Assembly: GCF_000014185.1 (NCBI RefSeq)
Contig: NC_008148.1
Span: 558,001-622,000, forward strand
Reading direction: 5' to 3'
Length of the DNA: 64,000 nucleotides
From: Rubrobacter xylanophilus DSM 9941
GTDB lineage: Bacteria; Actinomycetota; Rubrobacteria; Rubrobacterales; Rubrobacteraceae
In this document: positions 45,080 through 54,076 of the stretch, one piece after another
Layout of the letters: each line of letters begins with the position of its first letter
How positions within the stretch are numbered: the first letter of the stretch is position 1
Notes under the pieces: generated by a model
Database searches by the model: none
Seen by the model: the letters and a program-made list of their open reading frames with translations, nothing else
Told to the model about the DNA's origin: nothing
Translations under genes and position numbers: made by a program

Positions 45080-45967
45080 GTGGCGGAGAGAGAGGACGGT
45101 GAGCGGAGAGCCGGGGTAGCCGACGGGCGGGTGCGGGCCCTGTTGCAGCGGCTCTTCGACGGGAGCAGGCTCTCTCCCACCCAGCGCCGGCTCGCCCGCT
45201 ACGTCATGGACCATCCCGACGAGGCGCTGTTTCTGTCGAGCGTGGAGCTGGCCCGGCGGGTGGGGGTGAGCCAGCCTTCGGTGACGCGCCTGGCCGTGGC
45301 GATGGGGTATGGGGGCTACGGGGAGCTGCAGAGGGAGCTGCGCGCGGTGGCCCTGGAGGGAGGGGGTGGGGGGGCCGGGTCGGAGGCGCCGAACAAGTTC
45401 CAGGGGGCGGTGCGGGCCGAGATCGAGAACCTGCGGGCGCTGGAGCGCTCGTTGGAGGACACCGGGGCCGTGGAGGAGCTGGGGAGGGAGCTTGCCGCCT
45501 CGGAGCCCTTGTGCGTGCTGGGGCTGCGGGTCTCCGCGCCGCTCGCCGGGTACTTCGGTTACTTCGCGAAGAAGATCCACCCCGACGTCCGCGTCCTCAC
45601 AGAGGGCGGCAGCGCGGCCTTCGACGCCCTGGCGCAGGCGCGGGCGGCGGGCGGGGCGTGGGTCTTGTGCTTTCTGCTGCCGCGCCACCCGCGGGAGACG
45701 CTCCAGGCCATGAGCTACGCCCGGTCGCTGGGGCTGCGGGTGGCCACGGTGGCGGACCGGGAGACGGGCTGGATAAGGGAGCTGAGCGACGCGGTGCTGC
45801 CCGCCGAGGTCGGCACCCGGCTCGTCTTCGACTCGCAGGCGGCGGCGATGGTGCTCGCCGGGGTGCTTCTGGAGGCGCTCTCGGACGCCGCGCCGAAGCG
45901 GGCGCAGGAGCGGCTGGAGGAGTTCGAGCAGCGGGCGGCGCGTCTGGGGTTCTTCGAGACGGGATGA
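45080..45967 (+). CDS. MurR/RpiR family transcriptional regulator
   Basis: A 295-residue regulator with an N-terminal HTH_6 domain (RLSPTQRRLARYVMDHPDEA near 30-49, then VGVSQPSVTRLAVAMGYGGY near 62-81). The C-terminal SIS sugar-isomerase-like domain spans about 130-260 (LCVLGLRVSAPLAGYF and WVLCFLLPRHPRETLQ). RpiR members usually sense phosphosugars, but some control amino-acid catabolism. It has a GTG start 42 bases after the -10 box and is the first gene of the hut run, so it is the likely pathway regulator. Confidence 0.9.
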   Translation: MAEREDGERRAGVADGRVRALLQRLFDGSRLSPTQRRLARYVMDHPDEALFLSSVELARRVGVSQPSVTRLAVAMGYGGYGELQRELRAVALEGGGGGAGSEAPNKFQGAVRAEIENLRALERSLEDTGAVEELGRELAASEPLCVLGLRVSAPLAGYFGYFAKKIHPDVRVLTEGGSAAFDALAQARAAGGAWVLCFLLPRHPRETLQAMSYARSLGLRVATVADRETGWIRELSDAVLPAEVGTRLVFDSQAAAMVLAGVLLEALSDAAPKRAQERLEEFEQRAARLGFFETG

Positions 45968-46019
45968 GAGGCCGGGGAGGCGCGCCGGGAGGCGAAGGCC
46001 TGAAGGAGGAGTTCGACAA

Positions 46020-47459
46020 GTGAACGGTGTAATAGACTACCTCATGATAATAGCTTACTTCGCGCTCATGCTCGCCGCGGGCTACTGGGGCTACAGACGG
46101 GCCAAGACCGCCGACGACTTCCTCGTCGCCGGGCGCCGCCTGGGACCCGTGATGTACTTGGGCACCCTCAGCGCCACCACCCTGGGCGGCGCGTCGACGA
46201 TCGGGGGGGTCGCCCTGGGCTACCAGTTCGGCGTCTCGGGGATGTGGCTGGCGGCCATGATCGGGCTCGGCGCGGCGGCGTTGAGCCTGCTGTTCTCCAG
46301 CAGGCTCGCAAACCTGGGGATCATAAGCTTCTCGGACGTCCTGGAGCTCCGCTACCGGCGCGCCGCGGGCCTCTTCGGGGCGCTCGTCATGGGCGTCTAC
46401 GAGGTGATGGTCGTGGTCACGCAGGTTCTGGCCATAGGCACGCTCTTCGACGTGGTTCTCGGGCTCTCTCCCACCCTCGCCATCGTGGCCGCCGGAGGGA
46501 TTGTGCTCCTCTACTCGGTGGCGGGCGGGATGTGGGCCATCACGCTGACGGACATCATCCAGTTCGTCGTGATGACCGTGGGCATCTTCTTCCTGCTGCT
46601 GCCGCTCGCCCTCTCCCAGGCCGGCGGGCTCGGGGGCCTGCGGGCCGAGCTCCCCGCCTCGTACTTCGACCTCACGGCGATCGGGGGGCAGACCATCCTC
46701 GCGTATTTTCTCTCGTTCTTCCTGGGGATCATGATCGGCCAGGAGACCTGGCAGCGGGTCTTTACGGCCCGCAGCGGCAGCGTCGCCCGGTGGGGAGGGC
46801 TTCTCACCGGGCTCTACTGCGTGGCCTACGCCTTCGCTGGCGCGCTGGTGGGGTGCGCCGCCAGGGTGCTCCTGCCGGACCTCGCCAACCCGGACAACGC
46901 CTTCGCGCAGGTCGCGACGACGGTGCTGCCGGTCGGTGTCCAGGGGCTGGTGCTCGCCGCGGCGCTGGCGGCGGTTATGTCTACGGCGAGCGCCTGCCTC
47001 ATGGCCGCCTCGACCGTGCTCGCCAACGGCGTGTACGCCCACTTCTTCGCGGGCAGGGAGACCGCCGGTGTCGCCCTGAACCGTCTCATCATGCTCCTCG
47101 TAGGCGTCGCGGCCCTCGTGCTGGCGGTCATCGTGGGGGACGTGGTCGGGGCGCTGTCTGTGGCCTTCGCCCTGCTGGTCAGCGCGACCTTCGTGCCCAT
47201 TGTCGGGGCTCTGTACTGGCGGCGGGCGACCGGGGCGGGAGCCCTGGCCGCCATAGCCGCGGGCAGCGTGGTCGCCCTGGCCTTTATCTTCACGCAGGGG
47301 ATACACTCGAACGCAGCCATAATCTTCGGGCTCCTGGCGAGCCTCGTGGCCTTCGTCGGGGTCAGCCTCCTCACGCCGCCCCCCTCCCCCCGGAGGCTGG
47401 AGGAGTGGGAGCGTCGGATGGAGGAGCCGGCCGTCGCGCGGGGCGGGGGGCTCTCCTGA
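46020..47459 (+). CDS. Sodium:solute symporter family transporter
   Basis: A 479-residue protein of the SSS family with about 13 hydrophobic helices. It starts with a short periplasmic tail and VIDYLMIIAYFALMLAAGYW, followed by the family segment LGTLSATTLGGASTIGGVAL near 44-63 (sodium site). AKTADDFLVAGRRLGP near 24 is typical of the family. GTG start with AAGGAGG about 10 bases upstream. It lies between the RpiR regulator and hutH, so import of histidine, urocanate or a related compound is inferred. Confidence 0.88.
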   Translation: MNGVIDYLMIIAYFALMLAAGYWGYRRAKTADDFLVAGRRLGPVMYLGTLSATTLGGASTIGGVALGYQFGVSGMWLAAMIGLGAAALSLLFSSRLANLGIISFSDVLELRYRRAAGLFGALVMGVYEVMVVVTQVLAIGTLFDVVLGLSPTLAIVAAGGIVLLYSVAGGMWAITLTDIIQFVVMTVGIFFLLLPLALSQAGGLGGLRAELPASYFDLTAIGGQTILAYFLSFFLGIMIGQETWQRVFTARSGSVARWGGLLTGLYCVAYAFAGALVGCAARVLLPDLANPDNAFAQVATTVLPVGVQGLVLAAALAAVMSTASACLMAASTVLANGVYAHFFAGRETAGVALNRLIMLLVGVAALVLAVIVGDVVGALSVAFALLVSATFVPIVGALYWRRATGAGALAAIAAGSVVALAFIFTQGIHSNAAIIFGLLASLVAFVGVSLLTPPPSPRRLEEWERRMEEPAVARGGGLS

Positions 47460-47483
47460 GATCCGGTCTCGGAGGGTGATCGG

Positions 47484-49013
47484 TTGGCCGCGGGCGCGGT
47501 GCTCGTAGACGGGCTGGACTTCGGGGGCGTAATCGCCGTGGCCCGCCGCGGCGCGCGCGTGGGCGTGAGCCCGGCGGCGCGCGAGCGGGTGCGCCGCTTC
47601 CGCGCCCACGTGGAGCGCGCGTCCGGCTCCGAGGAGGCGGTCTACGGGGTCACCACGGGCTTCGGCGCGCTGGCGACGGTCCGGATCCCCGCCGGGGAGC
47701 GCCGCGAGCTGCAGCACGCCATCCTGCGCTCGCACGCCGCCGGCATGGGCCCGTTCGTGGAGCCCGAGGTGGTGCGGGCGATGATGCTGATCCGGGCCAA
47801 GACGCTGGCGATGGGGCACTCGGGCGTCCGGCCCGAGCTGCTCGACGCCCTCGTCGCCCTCCTGAACTCCGGCGTGGTCCCCGCCGTCCCCGAGCACGGC
47901 TCGCTGGGGGCCAGCGGCGACCTCGCCCCCCTGGCCCACGCCGCCCTCTGCCTGACGGGGGAGGGGTGGGCGCTCGAGGGCGGGGAGGCGGTGCCCGCCC
48001 GCGAGGCCCTCGCGCGGGCGGGGCTCGAGCCCGTGCGGCTCGAGGCGAAGGAGGGGCTCGCGCTCGTGAACGGCACCGACGGGATGCTCGCGGTGCTCGT
48101 GCTAGCCCTGGAGGACCTGGGGCTGCTCCTGAAGACCGCGGACGTCACGGCGGCGATGTCCATAGAGGCCCTGCTCGGGACCGACCGGGTCTACCGGGAG
48201 GAGCTGCACGCCCTGCGGCCCCACCCCGGGCAGCTCGCGAGCGCCCGCAACATACACCGCCTCCTGCAGGACAGCCCCATCGTCGCCTCCCACCGCGAGT
48301 CGCCGCACCTGGTGCAGGACGCCTACTCGCTGCGCTGCACCCCGCAGGTCTGCGGCGCGGCGCGGGACACCCTCGCCTTCGCGGAGGAGGTGGCGCGCAG
48401 GGAGCTCGCCTCCACCACGGACAACCCGCTCGTGCTGGAGGACGGCTCGGTGGAGAGCTGCGGGCACTTCCACGGGGAGCCGCTCGCCTTCGCGCTGGAC
48501 TTCCTCGCCGTGGCCGCCGCGGAGGTCGGCGCCATCGCCGAGCGCAGGACCGACCGCATGCTGGACCCGGCCCGCTCGCAGGGGCTGCCGCCGTTTCTCG
48601 TCCCCCGCGCCGGGACCAACTCGGGCTTCATGGTCGCCCAGTACACCGCCGCCTCGCTCGCCGAGGAGAACCGGCGGCTGGCCGTCCCCGCGAGCACGGG
48701 CTCCCTGCCGACCTCCGCCATGCAGGAGGACCACGTCTCGATGGGCTGGAGCGCGGGCCTCAAGCTCCGCAGGGTGCTGCGCAACCTCGCCCGCATCCTC
48801 GCCGTGGAGGCGGTCTGCGCCGCCCAGGCCCTCGACCTCCGCTCCCCCCTGGAGCCCGCGCCCGCCACCGGGGCGGTGCGGGAGCGCATCCGGCGGGAGG
48901 TGCCGTTCGTGGAGAGGGACCGCTTTCTCGCCGCCCACCTGCGGGCCGCCGAGGGGCTGGTCCTCTCCGGGGCGCTCGTGGAGGCTGCTAATGAAATGGT
49001 CGAGCAGAGATAG
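47484..49013 (+). CDS. hutH: Histidine ammonia-lyase
   Basis: A 509-residue enzyme that deaminates L-histidine to urocanate. YGVTTGFG near residue 54 provides the catalytic tyrosine. The cofactor-forming Ala143-Ser-Gly145 stands in HGSLGASGDLAPLAH. Later motifs are YSLRCTPQV near 275, STTDNPLVLEDG near 310 and MQEDHVSMG near 413. The length is standard. TTG start with GGAGGGTGAT just upstream, 24 bases after the symporter gene. High GC, typical of the native genome. Confidence 0.95.
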   Translation: MAAGAVLVDGLDFGGVIAVARRGARVGVSPAARERVRRFRAHVERASGSEEAVYGVTTGFGALATVRIPAGERRELQHAILRSHAAGMGPFVEPEVVRAMMLIRAKTLAMGHSGVRPELLDALVALLNSGVVPAVPEHGSLGASGDLAPLAHAALCLTGEGWALEGGEAVPAREALARAGLEPVRLEAKEGLALVNGTDGMLAVLVLALEDLGLLLKTADVTAAMSIEALLGTDRVYREELHALRPHPGQLASARNIHRLLQDSPIVASHRESPHLVQDAYSLRCTPQVCGAARDTLAFAEEVARRELASTTDNPLVLEDGSVESCGHFHGEPLAFALDFLAVAAAEVGAIAERRTDRMLDPARSQGLPPFLVPRAGTNSGFMVAQYTAASLAEENRRLAVPASTGSLPTSAMQEDHVSMGWSAGLKLRRVLRNLARILAVEAVCAAQALDLRSPLEPAPATGAVRERIRREVPFVERDRFLAAHLRAAEGLVLSGALVEAANEMVEQR

Positions 49014-49281
49014 ACCTCCGTGAGGAACTTTGGCCTCTCGGCCGACTCCCGCGATAGCCAGTTCGCAGGGATTTATGGGGAGCAAGTATATTCCTTTGAA
49101 TGGTTGAATGACTTTATCCAAATATAGGTTGATATTAAGCGGCAATCTGAATAATAATATACATAAGGTGAGCGAGGTTTGAGGAAAGGGAGCTTGAATG
49201 GGACGCCAAATCCAAAAGGATAAAGGGAGGTTGCCGAGATCTTCCTGTCAGGGTTGTATATCTGAGCGTACAGGGGATGCG
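49014..49281. other. AT-rich gap with candidate promoter of the ABC operon
   Basis: This 268-base stretch is clearly AT-richer than hutH. It contains a promoter-like pair at 49129-49157 (TTGATA, 17 bases, TAATAA) directed into the ATPase gene. No RNA gene or terminator hairpin with a T-run was recognised. Confidence 0.4.
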
Positions 49282-50235
49282 ATGATCGAGTTCAGGGGCG
49301 TCACCAAGACCTACCCCGGCTCGGAGCGGCCTGCGGTGGAAAACCTCTCCTTCGAGGTGCCGGAGGGCGAGATCTGCGTCCTCGTGGGGCCCTCGGGCTG
49401 CGGCAAGACCACCACCATGCGGATGATCAACCGGCTCATCGAGCCGACGGAGGGCGAGATCCTCATCGGCGGCGAGCCGAACACCCGGATAAGCGGCACC
49501 GAGCTGCGGCGCAAGATCGGGTACGCCATCCAGCAGATAGGGCTCTTCCCCCACCGGACCATCGCGGAGAACGTGGGGACCGTCCCCAGCCTGCTGGAGT
49601 GGGACAGGGAGCGCATCCGGCGGCGGGTGGACGAGCTGCTGGAGCTCGTCGGCCTCGACCCCGCCGGGTTCCGGGACCGCTACCCGGCGGAGCTCTCCGG
49701 GGGCCAGCAGCAGCGGGTAGGGGTGGCGCGGGCGCTCGCGGCCGACCCCCCCATAATGCTCATGGACGAGCCCTTCGGGGCGGTGGACCCCATAACCCGC
49801 GAGCGGCTGCAGGACGAGTTCCTGAAGATCCAGCAGGACATAAAGAAGACCATCGTCTTCGTCACCCACGACATAGACGAGGCCATAAAGCTGGGCGACA
49901 GGATCGCCATCCTTAAGGAGGGCGGCACCCTCGCCCAGTACGACAGCCCGGAGAACATCCTCACCAGCCCCGCCTCGGAGTTCGTGGCCTCCTTCGTGGG
50001 GGCGGACAGGGTGCTCAAGCGGCTCTCCCTCACCCGGCTCGAGGAGGTCGAGCTCGACCCCCCGCGGGGCAACGGCGGCCTGCCGCGCCTCCCGGAGCAG
50101 GCCTCCCTCAAGGACGCGCTCTCGGAGATGATCGGCTCGGGCGCCGAACGGGTGCTGGTGCTCTCCGGTGACGGCGGGGTGCGCGGCTCGCTGAGCCTCG
50201 ACGGGCTGCGGCGGCTCTCCGGCAGGGCCGGGTAG
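49282..50235 (+). CDS. OpuC/HutV-type ABC transporter ATP-binding protein
   Basis: A 317-residue ATPase: Walker A GPSGCGKTT near 37, Q-loop YAIQQIGLFPHR near 80, signature LSGGQQQRVGVARA near 136 and Walker B IMLMDEPFGAVD near 158. A C-terminal regulatory extension (about 240-317) follows. The relatives import quaternary amines (OpuCA) or, in hut clusters, histidine (HutV). I start at ATG 49282, the family N-terminus; an in-frame ATG at 49198 with a GGGAG ribosome site would add 28 residues. It begins an AT/GC mosaic segment. Confidence 0.9.
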   Translation: MIEFRGVTKTYPGSERPAVENLSFEVPEGEICVLVGPSGCGKTTTMRMINRLIEPTEGEILIGGEPNTRISGTELRRKIGYAIQQIGLFPHRTIAENVGTVPSLLEWDRERIRRRVDELLELVGLDPAGFRDRYPAELSGGQQQRVGVARALAADPPIMLMDEPFGAVDPITRERLQDEFLKIQQDIKKTIVFVTHDIDEAIKLGDRIAILKEGGTLAQYDSPENILTSPASEFVASFVGADRVLKRLSLTRLEEVELDPPRGNGGLPRLPEQASLKDALSEMIGSGAERVLVLSGDGGVRGSLSLDGLRRLSGRAG

Positions 50236-50238
50236 GGG

Positions 50239-50946
50239 ATGGAGCCCGCCCCCGCGAGCCTCGCCCTGCTCCAGCGGCTGGAGCCCAGGATCATGGACTG
50301 GGCCTGGGTGCGCGAGAACTTCGCCGAGGACATCCTGCCGGCGCTCGTCGGGCACATCTACCTCTCCGGCGTCTCGCTGGCCATAGCGCTTGCCGTCTCG
50401 CTGCCCACCGGGGTGCTCGTGGCCCGCTACCGCAAGGCCTACCCGCCGGTGGTGTTTCTGGCCGGGCTGCTGTTCACCATCCCCAGCCTCGCCCTCTTCG
50501 CCATCCTGGTCACCATCCCCGGCGTGGGGATAGGCCCCAACGCGGTCATCATCGCGCTGGTGGCCTACTCCATCCTCGTCCTGGTGCGGAACACCGTCGC
50601 CGGGCTGGACTCCGTCCCGCCCGAGACCATCGACGCCGCCCGCGGCATGGGGCTCACCCCCCGCCAGATCCTCTTCAAGGTGGAGCTGCCGCTGGCGCTG
50701 CCGGTCATCGTGGCGGGCGTGAGGATCGCCACCGTGACGGTCATAGGGATCGCCACCATCGGCGCCTACATCGCGGGCGGGGGCTTGGGGCAGCTCATCT
50801 TCGACGGGATAGACCGGCTGTTTCCGACCATGATCATCGCGGGGGCGGCGCTGGCCACGGCGCTGGCCGTGGCCGCCGACGTGGTGTTGTCAAGCTTGGA
50901 ACGCTACCTGAGACCATGGGCACAACGTGGCAAGAGGGCGGCTTAA
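50239..50946 (+). CDS. OpuC/HutW-type ABC permease (first)
   Basis: A 235-residue permease with about six helices (SLAIALAVSLPTGVLVARY near 46 and VVFLAGLLFTIPSLALFAIL near 72). The binding-protein-dependent transport EAA-like loop is TIDAARGMGLTPRQILFKVE near residues 133-152. Helices of the ProW/OpuCB type. ATG lies three bases after the ATPase stop; the next permease starts directly after its stop. GC content drops sharply in its last 20 codons. Confidence 0.9.
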   Translation: MEPAPASLALLQRLEPRIMDWAWVRENFAEDILPALVGHIYLSGVSLAIALAVSLPTGVLVARYRKAYPPVVFLAGLLFTIPSLALFAILVTIPGVGIGPNAVIIALVAYSILVLVRNTVAGLDSVPPETIDAARGMGLTPRQILFKVELPLALPVIVAGVRIATVTVIGIATIGAYIAGGGLGQLIFDGIDRLFPTMIIAGAALATALAVAADVVLSSLERYLRPWAQRGKRAA

Positions 50947-51600
50947 ATGAGCGGAGTACTTGAAGTTTTTGCGCGTCCGAGTTTTTTTGTCAAACTCGCA
51001 ACGCATGTGGAGCTTTCGATGATCTCGCTAATCATCGCGATCGCCATAGCCCTCCCGACTGCGTTTGCTGTGCGAAACACGCAAATTGGGACTGCTATAG
51101 CTATCAACGCCGGCAACGTGGGGCGGGCGGTGCCCTCGCTGGCGCTCCTGGCGCTCGCGCTGCCCTTTCTGGGGTTCGGGTTCGCGCCCTCGCTCGTCGC
51201 GCTCACCGCGCTCGCCGTCCCCCCCATCCTCATCAACGCCACCACCGGGCTGCGGGAGGTCAGCGGCGAGGTGGTGGACGCCGCGCGCGGCATGGGGCTC
51301 TCCGAGGCCCAGATCCTGCGCGACATCCAGCTGCCCATGGCCGCGCCGGTGGTCTTCGCGGGGGTGCGCACCTCGGCGGTGCAGGTGGTGGCGAGCGCCA
51401 CCCTGGCCACCTTTATCGGGGGAGGGGGGCTGGGGGATCTGATCGTGGAGGGCTTCCAGAGCGGAGATAGCTCGATACTTCTGGCAGGTGCTTTCTCAGT
51501 GGCGATACTGGCAATCATTACGGAGATCATCTTCGAGATCCTGGAAAAGGTATTTACTCCGAAAGGGCTAAAGCTCGCACAGAAGAAACGTGGCAGATAA
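50947..51600 (+). CDS. OpuC/HutW-type ABC permease (second)
   Basis: A 217-residue permease with the same fold: AIAIALPTAFAVRN near 32, then AGNVGRAVPSLALLALALPF near 55 and the loop EVVDAARGMGLSEAQILRDI near 118-137. The two ends of the gene are AT-rich, with third positions unlike the centre (about 51115-51455), which is GC-rich. The two permeases form the membrane heterodimer of an OpuBC-like importer. Confidence 0.9.
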   Translation: MSGVLEVFARPSFFVKLATHVELSMISLIIAIAIALPTAFAVRNTQIGTAIAINAGNVGRAVPSLALLALALPFLGFGFAPSLVALTALAVPPILINATTGLREVSGEVVDAARGMGLSEAQILRDIQLPMAAPVVFAGVRTSAVQVVASATLATFIGGGGLGDLIVEGFQSGDSSILLAGAFSVAILAIITEIIFEILEKVFTPKGLKLAQKKRGR

Positions 51601-51625
51601 GCGGAAGCGATCCAAGGAGGAGTAT

Positions 51626-52591
51626 ATGAAGAACAATACTCGACCGATTCAAGCTGTGCTGGTGCTGCTAACTCCGTTCGCGCTCGCGATAGTTTTTCTC
51701 GTCGCCTGCGGCAACGTGGGCGAGAGCGGCGGCTCCGGCCCCGGCGCCGGGGAAGGGGGAGGCCCCGCGATCACCGTGGGCTCCAAGAACTTCACCGAGC
51801 AGTACATCCTCGGCAACATGTACGCCCTGGCGCTCGAGGACGCCGGCTTCAAGGTGGAGCGGCGGCTGAACCTCGGCAGCGAGCAGATCGCCGACAGGGC
51901 CCTCCAGAACGGGCAGATAGACCTCTATCCCGAGTACACCGGCACCGCGCTGGCCGCGGTGCTCGACTACGAGGGCGACCCGGCGCAGCTGGACACCCCG
52001 GAGCAGACCTACCAGAGGGCGAAGGAGCTCTACGCCGGGCGCGATCCGGCCGACACCATGCTCAGGCCCGCGCCCTTCAACAACACCTACGCCATCTTCG
52101 TGCGCCGGGAGGCCGCCAAGCGCTACGACCTGAGGACGCTCGAGGATCTCGCCGAGGCCTCCCCGAACCTGGTGTTCGTCTCCTTCTCCGAGTTTCAGCA
52201 CCGCGAGGACAACTTTAAGAACATGAAAGAGAACTATAACTTCGACTTCAAGGACGTGGAGATCGTCAACAGCATCGGGCTCCGCTACCAGGGGGTGCTG
52301 CAGGGCGAGGGGGACGTCGGGGTGGGCTTCACCACCGACGGCCAGCTGGCCTCCGACCGGCTGGTGGTGCTCGAGGACCCCAAGAGCATCTGGCCCTTCT
52401 ACCAGCCCGCCCCCGTGGTGCGCACCGAGGTGCTCGAGAAGAACCCGAAGATCCGGGAGGTCCTCAACGAGGTCTCGGCCAGCCTCGACGTGGAGACCAT
52501 GCGAAGGCTCAACGGCCGGGTGGACCTCCAGAAGGAGGACCCGGAGGACGTGGCCCGGGAGTATCTGGAGCGGGAGGGTCTCATTAAGTGA
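51626..52591 (+). CDS. OpuC/HutX-type substrate-binding lipoprotein
   Basis: A 321-residue OpuAC-family binding protein. The signal peptide runs through VLVLLTPFALAIVFLVAC with the lipobox cysteine near residue 29. A Gly/Ser linker follows and then TVGSKNFTEQYILGNMYALA near 52, DLYPEYTGTALAAVL near 105 and NNTYAIFVRREAA near 152, all standard for the family. ATG 51626 is set by AAGGAGG 5 bases upstream; the gene overlaps the next one by GTGA. The ligand may be histidine, as in HutXWV, or a betaine. Confidence 0.9.
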   Translation: MKNNTRPIQAVLVLLTPFALAIVFLVACGNVGESGGSGPGAGEGGGPAITVGSKNFTEQYILGNMYALALEDAGFKVERRLNLGSEQIADRALQNGQIDLYPEYTGTALAAVLDYEGDPAQLDTPEQTYQRAKELYAGRDPADTMLRPAPFNNTYAIFVRREAAKRYDLRTLEDLAEASPNLVFVSFSEFQHREDNFKNMKENYNFDFKDVEIVNSIGLRYQGVLQGEGDVGVGFTTDGQLASDRLVVLEDPKSIWPFYQPAPVVRTEVLEKNPKIREVLNEVSASLDVETMRRLNGRVDLQKEDPEDVAREYLEREGLIK

Positions 52592-54075
52592 TCTCCTCAC
52601 ACTCTACGGTCACCCTCGACGGAGCTTCTCTAACTCCGAAAGCAGTTGCGCGGGTAGCTCGGGAGAGTTGCCCTGTGGCTCTGGCTCCGGAGGCACGGGA
52701 GCGCAACGAGATTGCTTATCGGATAAGCCTAGATCTTACAAAGAGCAATACTCCAGTATACGGCTTAAATACAGGTGTGGGATCTTTGCGGTCAATAAAG
52801 ATTCCTCCGGAACTCCAGAACGACTACCAGCGCAGGTTGCTTCGAAGCCATGCCATCGGGGCCGGAAAACCAGTGCCAGATAGTATAGTACGCGCTATGC
52901 TCGTCGTGCGGGCGAATCAACTTGCTGCGGGAGGGGCGGGAGTCCATCCTGCTCTCCTGGACAGCCTCGTGGAGGTCTTGAACAAGAACCTTGTGCCCGA
53001 GATACGGGAATTGGGCTCTTTGGGTACGGGCGACCTTACATCTCTCGCAGAAGTGGGGTTGGCTCTACTCGGTGAGCGTCCGTTTCGGAACGGCAAGAGA
53101 AATTCCTCTACCCCTTTGGGACCTCGTGACGGGCTAATGCTTATGAGCAGCAACGCACATGCCATCGGTGAATCTGCGCTGTGTGCGGTAGACCTGAACC
53201 AACTAACAAGTTCTTTAGAGGCGTGCGCTGCGATTTCCTTTGAGGCAGCTCGCGCCAACTCGAAGGCTCTTGACGAGCGTGTACACGCTGCTCGACCCTA
53301 TCCTGGGCAGATAGCTGCCGCCGCTCACCTACGTGCCTTACTGGAGGGCTATGTGCCGAAGAGCTTTCGACTTCAAGACTCCTACGCCTTTCGCTGCCTG
53401 CCTCAGGTTCAGGGCGCGCTGCGCGATGCGCTCTCCCACCTGGCAAGCATTTTGCAAATAGAGTTAAATTCTGCTTCAGAGAATGCTTTGCTCGTAGATG
53501 GCGAGGCGTTAACTACGGGCAACTTCCACGCTGTTCAGCTCTCTTCGACCTTGGATCACGTCCGAAACACAGCTTCTCAGGCGGCCTCACTATCTGCCGC
53601 ACGCACCTCGGCTTTAATGTCCCCAGAGATTACCGGCCTTAATCCCTTTCTCGCTGAAGAGCCCGGTCCCGACTCAGGACTAATGGCCCTGGAATACACC
53701 GCAAACTCTGCAGTGGGGGAGCTCCGAATACTCGCCGCACCCGCCGCTGCCCACAGCGCGGCGTTCATTTCCCATGGCGTTGAGAACCATGCCAGTTTAG
53801 CCTCTTTATCCGCTCGAAAGACCACGCGTGCTGTCCACTTGCTCTCCGTGGTGGCGGCCACGGAACTGGTTACTGCCGTGAGAGCCATTCGAATGCGCGG
53901 CGAACCCCCCGTTGGACGCGGGGCCAGAGAAGCTTTCGAGATCTCTGCCTCCATTCTCTCTCCCGACATCGCCGATCGTTACCTAACCGGGGACCTAGAT
54001 AACGCTATCAATCTAGTGCTGAAGGGGGAATTCTTGCCGAATATCTCCACGACCCAGGGTGTAGAGGCAAGCTAA
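52588..54075 (+). CDS. HutH-like aromatic amino acid lyase paralog without the MIO-forming triad
   Basis: A 495-residue member of the histidine/phenylalanine ammonia-lyase family. VYGLNTGVG near residue 57 keeps the tyrosine loop; YAFRCLPQVQG, SASENALLVDGE and VENHASLAS match later HutH motifs. But where HutH has SLGASGDLAPL this protein has SLGTGDLTSL (about 144-153): one residue is lost and Ala-Ser-Gly cannot form the MIO cofactor. The gene is far AT-richer than hutH. It may be a regulator, a binding subunit, or an enzyme of new chemistry. GTG start overlapping the ABC gene. Confidence 0.85.
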   Translation: MISSHSTVTLDGASLTPKAVARVARESCPVALAPEARERNEIAYRISLDLTKSNTPVYGLNTGVGSLRSIKIPPELQNDYQRRLLRSHAIGAGKPVPDSIVRAMLVVRANQLAAGGAGVHPALLDSLVEVLNKNLVPEIRELGSLGTGDLTSLAEVGLALLGERPFRNGKRNSSTPLGPRDGLMLMSSNAHAIGESALCAVDLNQLTSSLEACAAISFEAARANSKALDERVHAARPYPGQIAAAAHLRALLEGYVPKSFRLQDSYAFRCLPQVQGALRDALSHLASILQIELNSASENALLVDGEALTTGNFHAVQLSSTLDHVRNTASQAASLSAARTSALMSPEITGLNPFLAEEPGPDSGLMALEYTANSAVGELRILAAPAAAHSAAFISHGVENHASLASLSARKTTRAVHLLSVVAATELVTAVRAIRMRGEPPVGRGAREAFEISASILSPDIADRYLTGDLDNAINLVLKGEFLPNISTTQGVEAS

Positions 54076-54076
54076 C

